Below are positions 9,121 through 18,531 of a stretch of 64,000 nucleotides of DNA, one piece after another. Below the pieces are notes generated by a model. That model searched no databases. It worked only from the letters and a program-made list of their open reading frames with translations, and was not told the origin of the DNA. Origin of the DNA: an uncultured Paracoccaceae bacterium (GTDB taxonomy: Bacteria; Pseudomonadota; Alphaproteobacteria; Rhodobacterales; Rhodobacteraceae); contig CAJJAR010000002.1 of NCBI GenBank assembly GCA_905182105.1, positions 62,001 through 126,000 of the forward strand, written 5' to 3'. Within the stretch, counting starts at the first letter, position 1; each line of letters begins with the position of its first letter. The translations under genes were made by a program, and so were the position numbers.

Positions 9121-9885
9121 ATGCGGCTGATATGTCCAAATTGCAATGTGCAATACGAGGTGCCAACTGAGGTTGTTCCAACCGAAGGGCGTGATGTTCA
9201 ATGTTCTAATTGTGGTCAAACGTGGTTCCAACACCACCCCGATCACACGCTCCCAACCGAAGAAGAAGCGGCTGCAGAAGCTATTCCAGAAAACGAAGAG
9301 CGCGTTGAAATTTCAACCCAGCCACAGCGGAAAGAAATTGATCCCGCAGTGGCAGATATTCTGCGCCAAGAGGCTGAGCATGAAGCAGAAATCCGTGAGC
9401 AAGAGAACACAGACCTCGAAAGCCAACCCGATTTAGGATTCGACGACAGTGTTGAGGACGAAGGTGCACGCCGTGCACGTGAAGCACGTGAACGTATGGC
9501 CCAGATGCGCGACGAAGAAATCGAAGCCAGCACGTCTGCAGCGGCTCTAGGATCACGCCGTAATCTTTTGCCTGATATCGAAGAAATTAAATTAACCCTT
9601 CGTTCAACCAATGATCGCCAGTTTGCTGTCGATGAAAACGGTGACACCCCTCTCAAAAAGAAGCGCGGGTTTGGGTTTGGATTCATCACAGTCGTTCTGA
9701 TCACGATTATATTGGCAGCGATCTACATATTTGCGACGGACATTGCTAAAGCAGTGCCACAAGTTGATCCATTACTTAGCAATTATGTCTCCATTGTCGA
9801 TCAAGGTCGCACATGGTTAGACAGTCAATTGCAAGGTCTTGCAAAATGGCTGGATGCTACGGCGGCTTCCCAAAACAACAGATAA
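9121..9885 (+). CDS. Zinc-ribbon (MJ0042-type) single-pass membrane protein
   Basis: A 254-residue protein with an N-terminal zinc ribbon of the MJ0042/zinc_ribbon_4 type (Cys5, Cys8, Cys28, Cys31 in CPNC and CSNC). It is followed by a long, strongly acidic, Glu-rich and probably disordered or coiled segment (about 45-185), a basic KKKRGFGFG stretch, one transmembrane helix (about 193-213), and a short extracytoplasmic tail. Proteins of this build are common in Rhodobacterales beside ftsEX; their role is not established. It is divergent from ftsE and convergent with the TIGR02302 gene, from which it is separated by 2 nt. There is no sign of damage. Confidence 0.75.
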   Translation: MRLICPNCNVQYEVPTEVVPTEGRDVQCSNCGQTWFQHHPDHTLPTEEEAAAEAIPENEERVEISTQPQRKEIDPAVADILRQEAEHEAEIREQENTDLESQPDLGFDDSVEDEGARRAREARERMAQMRDEEIEASTSAAALGSRRNLLPDIEEIKLTLRSTNDRQFAVDENGDTPLKKKRGFGFGFITVVLITIILAAIYIFATDIAKAVPQVDPLLSNYVSIVDQGRTWLDSQLQGLAKWLDATAASQNNR

Positions 9886-9887
9886 AT

Positions 9888-12452
9888 TTAGAAGCGGTCA
9901 ATAAGACGCTTTAGATAATCCAACTCAGCTTCGGGGCGTTCGCCTTCGACAAATCTGCGGCGAATTTCTGCAAGCAGATCGCGCGCTCGACGATACACCT
10001 CTGCATCAGAAGTGTTGCCTTCAGCATCTGGGTCCACACCGCTACCACCTTGTCCCCGCCCTAGCGGGTCCATGGAGTTACGATTTGCTTCTTGTTTTCC
10101 CTGATCTGAATTTTGGTTCCCTTGGCTCTCACCCATAGCTTCAGCCAAAGATTGCAATCCATCACGCAAGGCTTCCATAGCCTGCGCTTGGCTATCAATC
10201 GCCTCGCCCAATTTATCTTGGCGCAATGCACGCTCTGCATTCTCCATAGCACGTCCAGCACGGTCTAAGGACTCGCGTGCTGCATCCCCTTCAGGGGTGC
10301 CTTCACCCGGCAGTGCATTCCGTTGACGCTCAAGTTCATCACGCAAAGCTTGTTGACGATAAGCGAGACTATCCTCTTCGCCAGATGGGGTTCTGGCCGC
10401 GCCATCACCACTACCCTCACCGCCATTACCTTCGTGGCTTTCACCCTCGCCCTGTCCGCCATTGCGTCCCACATTGTCGTCGCTTTCACCAGCTTGAGCA
10501 TTGGGATTGAACTGTTCTTGCAGATCACGGAACGCCTGATCATTCAGCCCTTGTTGTTCGCGCAAGGTATCAGACAAACCTTCCATGGCTTGTTCTCCTG
10601 CGGTGTCACCGCCTTGACCCTCACCTTCACCCTCAGAAACCCGCATGTTCTCTATCATCTCTTGCAGTTCTTTTAGCGCCTCTTCAGCCTCAGCCATCCG
10701 CCCTTGCTCCATCAGTTCTTGGATGCGGTCCATCATGCGTTGTAGGTCGTCTTGAGACATCTGTGAGGTATTCCCACCCTCTTGAGGAGGCTTATCGGCC
10801 TCTTGGGATTTTTGCTGCTGAAGCTGCTTCAAATACTCTTCGGTTGCGTGGCGCAATTCCTGCATAAGCTCTGTAATTTCAGCATTGGTCGCTCCATCTC
10901 GCATCGCTTGGTTCAATCGCTCTTGCGCTTGACGCATTCGCTCCAAAGCGTCCGCCAAATCACCTTCTTCAAGTTCAACTGCCAATTCCCAAAGTTCTTC
11001 AGCCAGTTCCTCTTGTGCGTCAGTCGTCAGGCGATCCAATGCATTCCATGTCTCAAGCTGCGTTATCAACTTTCGAAGGCGAAGTTGCATAACCTCTTTG
11101 CGAAATGCATCTTTTGGACGGTGGCTAATTGCACGAAGGATTTGCGAAATGCGTTCAGCGTTTTCACGCGCCCACAACAGATCGCGCCGTTGTTCAATAA
11201 TGGCCCCCGCCATCGGGTCAAAGAAGCGACGACCAGGCAACAGAACCGCGATAGGTTCTGACTTAGATTGCTGTTCTGCCGCATCCAGCACACTGAGGTT
11301 CACAATAACAGGTAGGTTTGCCCATGGGTGTTTGGAAAAATTCTCTACCAAAGCTTCCTCAAACCCACTGCGATCACCAACGACTGGCATTGGCAAAGAA
11401 ACGGTTAGCTCAGGACGCGCTTCAGGGGGAACACTTAAACCATGACGCCTTGATACCTCTACCAAATCGAGGGAGAATTGCGCCTTGCCACTTTCGATCC
11501 CGTAATCATCACCCGCAAAGAACGGTAACGTCATCACTCCATTTGCATCGCTGTCGATTGAATTGAGAGAGGCGACAATCGGAAGCGCATCAGGCACCAC
11601 AATGACCGACCAATTACGCCCATTTAGACCCTCAATTGATAATTCACCATCTTGCAGGATTTGAAAATCCTGCGTTTTGGTAGACGCAGCTGGAAAGACT
11701 GTGCGTCCGGAAACTGTTTCTGACAAAGCAAGCGCACCAACCTCTCCATAAAAACGTAAGGTGATCATGCTGCCGACTGGGACGGAGAGATCACCCTGCG
11801 GTTGGTCGTTCAAATAACGCGTAGGGCGACCAGTGTATCGCGGCGGATCAATCCACCCTTCCCAAACCGGACCAGTCGCTAACGCATCGAGAGGACCAAC
11901 CACGGCACCAACGGTCCCAACACGCGAAACCGACCCAAAAATCAATGCAACCGCAAAGAAAACCACTGCGATATAGCGCAGTGCAAACGGATCACGCGAA
12001 GCGATACGCACTTTGGCGGGCACTGCTTTCGCAGCCACTGTTTTTGCGATCATTCGTGTTTGGTGAGCAGCCCAAACTGATGCAGAGGCTGAATCGGCTG
12101 AACCAATCGCTTGGGTATCCGTCAGCGCTTGAATTGGACGACCGGAAAGACTTTGATCCAAACGCTCAATTGCGTCTGCTTTGGATGGGGGGTGGAACCG
12201 AAGCATCGCAAAAGCAAGCGCGCCTGCCCCTGCAAATGCCGCCACAACCGTTCCTATCCAAAGAAAATCAATTGGAAGGACATCATGTAGGCCAAACATC
12301 AAAGCAGCGAGTACAACAAGAACGACACTCAAAAACGACCACAGCGCGTAAGCTGCACTTTCGAAACACATACTCAACCATGTAAACCGTAGCGGCCAAC
12401 GCAAGGCAGTTAGCCCGCGCTGAACTTCAGGCTTAGAAGGCTTTGACGCCAT
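9888..12452 (-). CDS. TIGR02302-family (DUF4175) membrane protein with Gln/Glu-rich coiled region
   Basis: An 854-residue protein found in alphaproteobacteria and of unknown function. Two hydrophobic segments near the N-terminus (about 28-55 and 60-85) and a third (about 157-175) anchor it. A folded region follows to about residue 480. Residues about 480-720 are a low-complexity run rich in Gln, Glu, Met and Ala that reads as coiled coil (for example LQRMMDRIQELMEQGRMAEA), then a Gly/Glu/Ser-rich segment with many GEGE/GNGG repeats, and a conserved C-terminal block with RARDLLAEIRRR and LDYLKRLIDRF. It is the last gene of the argH-lysA minus-strand series; lysA ends 38 nt upstream. Confidence 0.8.
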   Translation of the reverse strand: MASKPSKPEVQRGLTALRWPLRFTWLSMCFESAAYALWSFLSVVLVVLAALMFGLHDVLPIDFLWIGTVVAAFAGAGALAFAMLRFHPPSKADAIERLDQSLSGRPIQALTDTQAIGSADSASASVWAAHQTRMIAKTVAAKAVPAKVRIASRDPFALRYIAVVFFAVALIFGSVSRVGTVGAVVGPLDALATGPVWEGWIDPPRYTGRPTRYLNDQPQGDLSVPVGSMITLRFYGEVGALALSETVSGRTVFPAASTKTQDFQILQDGELSIEGLNGRNWSVIVVPDALPIVASLNSIDSDANGVMTLPFFAGDDYGIESGKAQFSLDLVEVSRRHGLSVPPEARPELTVSLPMPVVGDRSGFEEALVENFSKHPWANLPVIVNLSVLDAAEQQSKSEPIAVLLPGRRFFDPMAGAIIEQRRDLLWARENAERISQILRAISHRPKDAFRKEVMQLRLRKLITQLETWNALDRLTTDAQEELAEELWELAVELEEGDLADALERMRQAQERLNQAMRDGATNAEITELMQELRHATEEYLKQLQQQKSQEADKPPQEGGNTSQMSQDDLQRMMDRIQELMEQGRMAEAEEALKELQEMIENMRVSEGEGEGQGGDTAGEQAMEGLSDTLREQQGLNDQAFRDLQEQFNPNAQAGESDDNVGRNGGQGEGESHEGNGGEGSGDGAARTPSGEEDSLAYRQQALRDELERQRNALPGEGTPEGDAARESLDRAGRAMENAERALRQDKLGEAIDSQAQAMEALRDGLQSLAEAMGESQGNQNSDQGKQEANRNSMDPLGRGQGGSGVDPDAEGNTSDAEVYRRARDLLAEIRRRFVEGERPEAELDYLKRLIDRF

Positions 12453-12490
12453 TTATACCACTCCAACTCATCTTCGGCGCATCAACGCGC

Positions 12491-13756
12491 CTAGAGCCAT
12501 TCTGGTATGGTATCTCGATTTATCATTTCGTCAAAGGTTGGGCGTGCGCGGATAACCGCAAATTGATCGCCGTTGACCAAAACCTCAGGGATAAGCGGGC
12601 GACTGTTATATTCGCTCGCCATAACTGCGCCGTATGCGCCAGCGCTACGAAACGCGACCAAATCGCCTGACTTCATCGGTGCCATTTCGCGGTGCTTTGC
12701 GAATGTGTCGCCAGACTCACAGACAGGACCGACAACATCATATTTTGCCATTTCGATACCAGCAGCAGGTTCAACAACAGGCACGATATCATGGTGGGCA
12801 TCATACATTGCAGGACGGATCAAATCGTTCATCGCACCGTCAATGATTAAAAATTCACGGTCTTCGCCTTCTTTGACGTAGATCACTTCGCTGACCATCA
12901 GGCCCGCATTGCCTGCGATCAAACGACCCGGTTCGATTTCAATTTCGCATCCCAGGTGGCCAAGCGTACGTTTAACCAAAGCACCGTAATCACTTGGCAA
13001 TGGTGGTGCTTCGTTCGAACGCTCATATGGAATTCCCAGACCGCCGCCCAAATCTAGTCGTTTGATATTGTGGCCTTGGGCGCGCAACTCTTCGGTCAGT
13101 TCTGCCACTTTATTATAGGCGGCCTCAAACGGTGCCAAATCAGTCAGCTGGCTGCCGATGTGAACATCGATGCCAATGACATCTAACCCCTTCATCGCGC
13201 CAGCCATCGCATAAACCTCATGCGCGCGTGAAATCGGAATACCAAATTTGTTTTCAGATTTTCCAGTCGCAATCTTGGCGTGAGTTTTGGCATCAACATC
13301 AGGGTTCACACGAATGGTGATCGGCGCAACGACGCCCAGTTCAAGCGCTACAGCGTTCAGCACCTGCATCTCAGGTTCCGATTCCACGTTGAATTGGCGG
13401 ATACCACCAGTCAATGCCAACCGAATTTCATCAGCCGTTTTACCGACACCAGAAAACACAATGCGGTCGCCAGGAACACCTGCGGCTTTGGCCCGCATGT
13501 ATTCACCACCAGAGACCACATCCATGCCTGCACCAGCATCGCCCAGCGTCTTAAGGATCGCTTGGTTGCTGGCCGCTTTCATCGCGTAGCAGACAAGATG
13601 ATCCATACCTTCAAGTGCATCATCAAACAGCTTAAAGTGGCGCAGCAATGTCGCGGTTGAGTACACATAAAATGGCGTGCCCACGGCGGCGGCAATCTCG
13701 GCCACCGGAACATCTTCGGCGTGCAATGCGCCGTTTTTATATAAGAAATGATCCAT
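12491..13756 (-). CDS. lysA: Diaminopimelate decarboxylase
   Basis: PLP-dependent decarboxylation of meso-diaminopimelate to L-lysine, the last step of lysine synthesis. The 421-residue protein is a fold type III decarboxylase: PLP lysine Lys60 in CYAMKAASN, the HIGSQ and GGGLGIPY phosphate-binding motifs, and the active-site CESGDTF motif near residue 345. Length and motifs are typical. It is downstream of argH, the small lipoprotein gene and the DUF2834 gene on the same strand, an arrangement that recurs in Roseobacter-group genomes. Confidence 0.96.
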   Translation of the reverse strand: MDHFLYKNGALHAEDVPVAEIAAAVGTPFYVYSTATLLRHFKLFDDALEGMDHLVCYAMKAASNQAILKTLGDAGAGMDVVSGGEYMRAKAAGVPGDRIVFSGVGKTADEIRLALTGGIRQFNVESEPEMQVLNAVALELGVVAPITIRVNPDVDAKTHAKIATGKSENKFGIPISRAHEVYAMAGAMKGLDVIGIDVHIGSQLTDLAPFEAAYNKVAELTEELRAQGHNIKRLDLGGGLGIPYERSNEAPPLPSDYGALVKRTLGHLGCEIEIEPGRLIAGNAGLMVSEVIYVKEGEDREFLIIDGAMNDLIRPAMYDAHHDIVPVVEPAAGIEMAKYDVVGPVCESGDTFAKHREMAPMKSGDLVAFRSAGAYGAVMASEYNSRPLIPEVLVNGDQFAVIRARPTFDEMINRDTIPEWL

Positions 13757-13802
13757 ACCTGTGAATAGCCACTAATTGGGGGCTAGATCAATGGCAACTG
13801 GC

Positions 13803-14123
13803 CTATGTTACAGGCCGCGTGCGTAAAAATAGATACAGTGGCAAACCGCATGAAACGCCGATGCAGATCGTTGCTGGAATTGCGATCAAAGCAATCCAAT
13901 TGCGACGCACGGCAACTTCGGCAATGATCCATACGGTCAGCGCGAAAAATGCGATTGTTAAATCCCAAACCAAGCCGCTAGACGCAGCATTCACATGCCA
14001 CGCATTTACCATACCCATCAGGTCAAAACCGTTTTGGGCAAACCACTGAGTAAAGTAATACATCGGATGGATAGCGCCCCAGATGGCGAGGGCCAAATAG
14101 ATAATTCGCAACGGTGATGGCAT
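13803..14123 (-). CDS. DUF2834-family small membrane protein
   Basis: A 106-residue integral membrane protein with three hydrophobic segments (about 4-20, 45-65 and 74-96), matching the DUF2834 family of unknown function. The ATG at 14123 was chosen because it overlaps the TGA of the upstream lipoprotein gene (TGATG), which indicates translational coupling; a TTG at 14138 would add five residues. Its stop lies 47 nt before the lysA start. The co-location with argH and lysA does not by itself imply a role in amino-acid synthesis. Confidence 0.75.
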   Translation of the reverse strand: MPSPLRIIYLALAIWGAIHPMYYFTQWFAQNGFDLMGMVNAWHVNAASSGLVWDLTIAFFALTVWIIAEVAVRRNWIALIAIPATICIGVSCGLPLYLFLRTRPVT

Positions 14124-14299
14124 CAAAACAGGTTCCAATTGACAGACAATAGACCCTTACTTGCACCAAGGTTTACACCTGTCTTCACACCACCTGAACC
14201 AACGTTAATACCAGCGTTTACAGTAGGCTTAATCGGCGCACCATCTACGCCGCAAGACGCAAGTGCCGTAAATGCAATAAGGGCAATAAAACGGATCAT
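14123..14299 (-). CDS. Small lipoprotein (58 residues) between argH and the DUF2834 gene
   Basis: A short gene read directly from the sequence. It begins [17 protein letters not shown], a basic start followed by a hydrophobic stretch and a lipobox (ALASC, Cys16), so the mature lipoprotein would be 43 residues. The mature part is Gly-rich with two similar units ([10 protein letters not shown] and KTGVNLGAS). Its ATG overlaps the argH stop (ATGA) and its TGA overlaps the DUF2834 ATG (TGATG), so it is tightly coupled on both sides. Short lipoproteins directly after argH are seen in related genomes; no function is known. Confidence 0.8.
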   Translation of the reverse strand: MIRFIALIAFTALASCGVDGAPIKPTVNAGINVGSGGVKTGVNLGASKGLLSVNWNLF

Positions 14300-15687
14300 T
14301 TCAATATATCTTTCCAGCGCTGCACCTGAATGCGCACTTGCGCAGGTGCTGTTCCGCCATAAGACATACGCGAGTCCACGGAATTTTGCACGCCTAAGAC
14401 GTCAAAGACTTCGTTTGTAATATGTTCGTGGGCTGATTTCATATCTTCAAGGGTCAGATCGGGTAGATCACAGTCTTTGCTTTCAGCAAGCGCAACAAGA
14501 GTTCCAGTCACGTGGTGCGCATCGCGGAATGGCATACCCAAGACGCGAACCAACCAATCAGCCAAATCAGTCGCAGTGCTGAAACCTGAACCAGCGGCGC
14601 CCTTTAGACTATCACGGTTGGCGGTCATGTCTTTGACCATACCTTCCATCGCAGCCATTGCCAGCATCCATGAATCAGCAGCGTCAAAAACTTGCTCTTT
14701 GTCTTCTTGCATGTCCTTGGAATAGGCCAACGGCAGCCCCTTCATTACCATCATCAACCCAGTATTTGCGCCATAAATCCGACCAACTTTGGCGCGGATC
14801 AATTCAGCAGCATCCGGATTTTTCTTTTGTGGCATGATTGAAGAACCCGTTGAAAACCGGTCCGACAATGTTACGAAACGGAACTGAGCAGAGGACCAGA
14901 TTACCAACTCTTCAGCAAAACGGGACAGGTGCATCGCAGTGATGCTGGCCACGCTTAGGAAATCCAACGCAAAGTCACGGTCAGACACTGCGTCCAGTGA
15001 GTTGGCTGATGGACGGTCAAAGCCCAAAGCTTCAGCAGTCATGTGTCGATCAATTGGGAAAGACGTGCCCGCAAGCGCCGCAGCACCGAGCGGGGATTCG
15101 TTCATACGCTTGCGTGCATCACGCACACGGGACAAATCGCGGCCAAACATTTCAACATAGGCCATCATATGGTGGCCCCATGTTACAGGTTGCGCGGTTT
15201 GAAGATGCGTGAAACCGGGCATCACCCAATCCGCCCCAGCTTCGGCTTGGCCCAAAAGCGCTTGGATCAAAGCAATCAAACCGGCTTCAGCAGCGTCAAA
15301 TTGATCACGCACCCATAGCTTAAAGTCAGTAGCCACTTGGTCATTGCGCGAACGACCTGTGTGCAAACGACCCGCAGGTTCGCCGATGATTTCTTTCAAA
15401 CGGCTTTCAACATTCATATGAATGTCTTCAAGCGCTGTTGAGAACTGAAACGTTCCACCCTCAATTTCTGACAAGACCGTGAGAAGGCCTTCACGAATGG
15501 CATCAGCATCACTATCTGTAAGAATACCTGTCGCCGCCAACATCGCGGCATGGGCGCGCGAGCCTTCGATATCTTGGGAAGCCATGCGCTGGTCGAAACC
15601 GATTGAAGCATTTATTGCCTCCATAATCGCGTCTGGTCCAGCGGCAAAACGGCCGCCCCACATGGTATTGCTGGTTTTCTTTGTCAT
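14296..15687 (-). CDS. argH: Argininosuccinate lyase
   Basis: Cleaves argininosuccinate to arginine and fumarate, the final step of arginine synthesis. The 463-residue protein belongs to the fumarase/aspartase superfamily: catalytic His161 in [10 protein letters not shown], and the mobile signature loop [12 protein letters not shown] (281-292) with the catalytic serine. The ATG at 15687 has AAGGG upstream. Only 22 nt separate this start from the divergent tlpA start. It is the first gene of the minus-strand run ending with the TIGR02302 gene. Confidence 0.97.
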   Translation of the reverse strand: MTKKTSNTMWGGRFAAGPDAIMEAINASIGFDQRMASQDIEGSRAHAAMLAATGILTDSDADAIREGLLTVLSEIEGGTFQFSTALEDIHMNVESRLKEIIGEPAGRLHTGRSRNDQVATDFKLWVRDQFDAAEAGLIALIQALLGQAEAGADWVMPGFTHLQTAQPVTWGHHMMAYVEMFGRDLSRVRDARKRMNESPLGAAALAGTSFPIDRHMTAEALGFDRPSANSLDAVSDRDFALDFLSVASITAMHLSRFAEELVIWSSAQFRFVTLSDRFSTGSSIMPQKKNPDAAELIRAKVGRIYGANTGLMMVMKGLPLAYSKDMQEDKEQVFDAADSWMLAMAAMEGMVKDMTANRDSLKGAAGSGFSTATDLADWLVRVLGMPFRDAHHVTGTLVALAESKDCDLPDLTLEDMKSAHEHITNEVFDVLGVQNSVDSRMSYGGTAPAQVRIQVQRWKDILK

Positions 15688-15709
15688 CGTCTGACCCTTC
15701 GGAGGGAAA

Positions 15710-16270
15710 ATGAAACGTTATATTGCTGCGATCATGTATACGGCGATTGCCCTTGGTGCCACCCCTAGCTTTGCAGACACCTCTGCAGCAGCGGCTTTGC
15801 GCACGGGTGATATGAAAAAATTGGTATTCCATACAACGCCAGAAGCTACTTCTAGCGTGGCATTCATTTTGCCCAATGACGGCGGCGAAAAAACACTGCG
15901 CGACTACAGCGGCAAATATGTCTTGGTTAATTTTTGGGCAACGTGGTGTGCGCCTTGTCGCAAAGAAATGCCGATGCTGTCAGAATTGCAGGCCGAATTT
16001 GGCGGTGACGATTTCGAAGTTGTAACTATTGCCACTGGCCGAAACACCCCCGCAGGAATTTCAAAATTCTTCGCTGACTCAAATATCGAGAACCTTCCGC
16101 GATATCAGGATCCCAAGCAATCTCTTGCCAGCCAAATGGGCGTTTTTGGACTGCCCATTACTGTTATCATGGACCCCAGTGGCAAAGAAATTGCGCGACT
16201 GCGTGGTGATGCCAATTGGTCGTCAGAAAGTGCCAAAGCGGTCATCGCAGAGCTAATGAAATCTGAGTAG
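15710..16270 (+). CDS. TlpA/ResA-type periplasmic thiol-disulfide oxidoreductase
   Basis: A 186-residue thioredoxin-fold protein with an N-terminal signal peptide (about 1-22, ending in PSFA before DTS) and a thioredoxin domain from about residue 53. The redox motif is WCAPC (Cys80/Cys83) and the cis-Pro loop is [10 protein letters not shown]. TlpA/ResA proteins reduce disulfides in the periplasm, often for cytochrome c or cytochrome oxidase assembly; the exact client cannot be read here. GGAGGG sits just before the ATG. It is divergent from argH with 22 nt between start codons. Confidence 0.88.
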   Translation: MKRYIAAIMYTAIALGATPSFADTSAAAALRTGDMKKLVFHTTPEATSSVAFILPNDGGEKTLRDYSGKYVLVNFWATWCAPCRKEMPMLSELQAEFGGDDFEVVTIATGRNTPAGISKFFADSNIENLPRYQDPKQSLASQMGVFGLPITVIMDPSGKEIARLRGDANWSSESAKAVIAELMKSE

Positions 16271-16273
16271 CGG

Positions 16274-16304
16274 GAGCCACGTGGCCGTTTAAGCCACGTG
16301 GCTC
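16274..16304. terminator. Strong hairpin between tlpA and the Hint-domain gene
   Basis: A perfect 12-bp stem GAGCCACGTGGC (16274-16285), 7-nt loop, GCCACGTGGCTC (16293-16304). It follows the tlpA stop by 3 nt and contains the stop codon of the convergent Hint-domain gene. There is no long T tract, so termination efficiency is uncertain. The head GGGAGCCACGT resembles part of the repeat at 45423. Confidence 0.6.
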
Positions 16305-17352
16305 ATTATTGCAGCTTCAGTTACCGAAAGATTGCGACGTGCGCTGCCACCATAAGTGTGTGGATCAAATTCTAAGTCGGAGAACCGCGTTATAAGTCGC
16401 TTGCGATCCGAAGCATCAAGGGTTGTAAGCGCTGCACTGGCTGGATGGAAGCTTTCAGTTTCCACGCCATTCGGCCACAAAATTTGATGATCCGATAACA
16501 GCAGGTGAATATACGTTACCTCTGGAACAGTCTCATTAACTATCACAGTCTTACAGTTGATCAAATCTTTCGCCGTTACCAAGATTTCAGGCGTTTTGAA
16601 CAAGGCCATCGCCTCGTCCCCTTGTATCAACATACGGTGGCTCGGTGAAACCAGCGGCTCTTCATCCGGTCGTTCGACACCCAACGCCCCAATACGAATA
16701 CGGATTGGGCGCAAGTGTGGCATCGCAAACATGTGCGCCCCGGTCATACGACGAGCGCCTTTCCAGACGATTTCTTGCGCACCATTGTCTTTGGTCCGAA
16801 CCATGTCGCCTTCACGAAGATCCTGAACCAAACGGAGCCCATCTGGCGTCAGGATACGTGTTCCTGCCGTAAAAAAATCACACCACCACTTTCTGGACCC
16901 ATAGAATTAAAAGAAACCACGCCCAAAGTATGATGCACGACCCAAAGGTCACAACCAAGAGGTGGGGTTTCGTCCAAAAACATTAGTAATGGCTGAGAAC
17001 CACGCCCAACTTCAATCAAAGTCACAGTGTAGCTTTGCGTCCCATCGGTGACGACAAAACTGCTATCCACAAGCGGATTTTCATCCATAAACTCATGTGG
17101 AACGAGCGGTTTATCATCAACTGCTGCGCCTACCAAACGGTGCAACATTCGTGCCGCCCGTTTGCGTAAATTTTTTGATTCATCCGCTTTATCTAGCCGC
17201 AACACTTCAGCCGGGCCATCCACACGGATGGCGTCCCCTCTCCAGAACCACGCCGCACCCACGTTTAGGGATTGCACTGGCGCGGCCTCAAGACCGTCTA
17301 TTTCTGTTTGCGACCAGGATATTACGAACGTGCCTTTTAAGCCCGTTTTCAT
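16289..17352 (-). pseudogene. Hint-domain protein gene broken by a frameshift at a T7 run
   Basis: Two adjacent frames (17352-16849 and a frame ending at 16289) together make one Roseobacter-type Hint-domain protein of about 354 residues: an N-terminal domain (WSQTEIDGLEAAPVQSLNVG onward, about 1-155) and a C-terminal Hint_2 domain (TAGTRILTPDG, LREGDMV, VSPSHRMLIQG, ETESFHPA). The first frame ends in VIFLRQEHVS and stops. The junction lies at the T7 run (minus strand of 16871-16877), where homologues read ICFTPGT or similar. One base is missing. Losing a G from TGT within TTTGTTTT would give exactly this T7 and would remove the Hint catalytic cysteine. A U UUU UUA heptamer in the zero frame also makes -1 frameshifting possible on paper. 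The gene next to it is also broken. Confidence 0.8.
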
Positions 17353-17465
17353 TGCCTGCTTGCCTGCCTCATTTACGAGCCCTTTTGGGCTTCTTTTGAA
17401 CTATCAATAATAAAACCGAATCATAGTGAAAAGACGGATTTGTGTCAGTTACCAAACTGTTGCGT

Positions 17466-18369
17466 TTAGAACCTAAAGTTGAGTCGTGCAGGCCCAATTA
17501 CTTGTCCACCATCTTGGCCTTCGAACTCTTCGCCAAGCCACGTCATCCCATAAAACAAGGCTACTTCGTTCTCGCCTTGCCAGTGAATGCCCAATCGAAC
17601 ACGTTCTCGTGTTTTTGCTTACTGAAGGGCCACGCGTTTCGGGGAAATAGACAGAACTCCCGACATAAGCGAAATCTGCACCCAAAACTACACTAAGCCC
17701 AGACCAGTCATTTGCAACGGTTCTATAGCGCTGACCAGAGACCGGATCACATGACATTAGCTCACCACGCCCCAAGGAGCCAAAGGTTAGATCAAATCCT
17801 GCGCGTACATATGTTTCCACCCCAGCACGTGCTTTCGCGAATGGGCGAACCTAGCTGCGTTCACTCAGCAATTCCAACGCAGCTGTCGGGTTGATGCTGT
17901 TCCTTATTTGATTGTTGAGAACTGAGTCGACTAGCTCAGGAACGCTTAGGGCATTGCGCAATGCGCCTTGAAACTGTGAAAGGTCCGTTTGCAGGCCGAC
18001 GAAGACAAGGTCACCGCCAGCTGAAACTTCAGTTTGACCTGCCAGATACTGCGTATGAGTACTGATAGGCAAAGACGTACTGTAACGACGATCGTTGCGG
18101 TTAAATGCATCCAAACTTTCTGGTGCTATAATTTCAGCACCCAATCGCAATTCGAGGCTTTTACCAACACCTGTTGGCAGTTCACCCGCCCATTCAGGCC
18201 CCCAGACACGAGAAGACGCGACGGAGCCTCTGCGCCAGCGATCCTTACCATCGCCAATGAAGTCATCCGTGATCAACCGGCCATAGCCGATAAGACTACG
18301 GTCACCAGCTTGTGCTGATGCAATCGGAATAAGAAGGGAAACTAGGGCCGCGGTCAAAAAACGAAACAT
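17466..18369 (-). pseudogene. LpxR-like (DUF2219) outer-membrane protein gene with a nonsense codon and a frameshift
   Basis: The frame starts with a signal peptide (MFRFLTAALVSLLIPIASAQ) and continues GYGRLITDDFIGDGKDRW and SSRVWGPEW, typical of the DUF2219/LpxR lipid-A deacylase-like family, an outer-membrane beta barrel. An in-frame TAG (17851-17853) interrupts it after LELLSERS; the same frame continues VRPFAKARAGVETY through YFPETRGPSVSK. An extra base in an A5 run (minus strand of 17612-17616) then shifts the frame, after which RLGIHWQGENEVALFYGMTW and LNFRF complete the family C-terminus at a TAA (17466-17468). Correcting both lesions gives about 300 residues, the family's normal length. 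Without correction it would encode a truncated barrel and is probably non-functional. Confidence 0.85.
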
Positions 18370-18531
18370 GGTCAAATCCAATACAAGCTGCCCCCGAGCA
18401 AGTAATAGCTTATTCACCCTGAAAAACCACGCTGGGCTAAACCGCATTTAGGCTTAGGATTTGCAGACACTGTGGCAAGATAAACATCCTCTTAAGGTCT
18501 TCACACCAGACCTGACTGGTTTGGTGAGCAA

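Noticed and set aside
14139-14420. Plus-strand frame opposite the argH end and the small lipoprotein gene
   Set aside because: It is the complement of the lipoprotein gene and of argH; the minus-strand reading has a lipobox and coupled start and stop codons.
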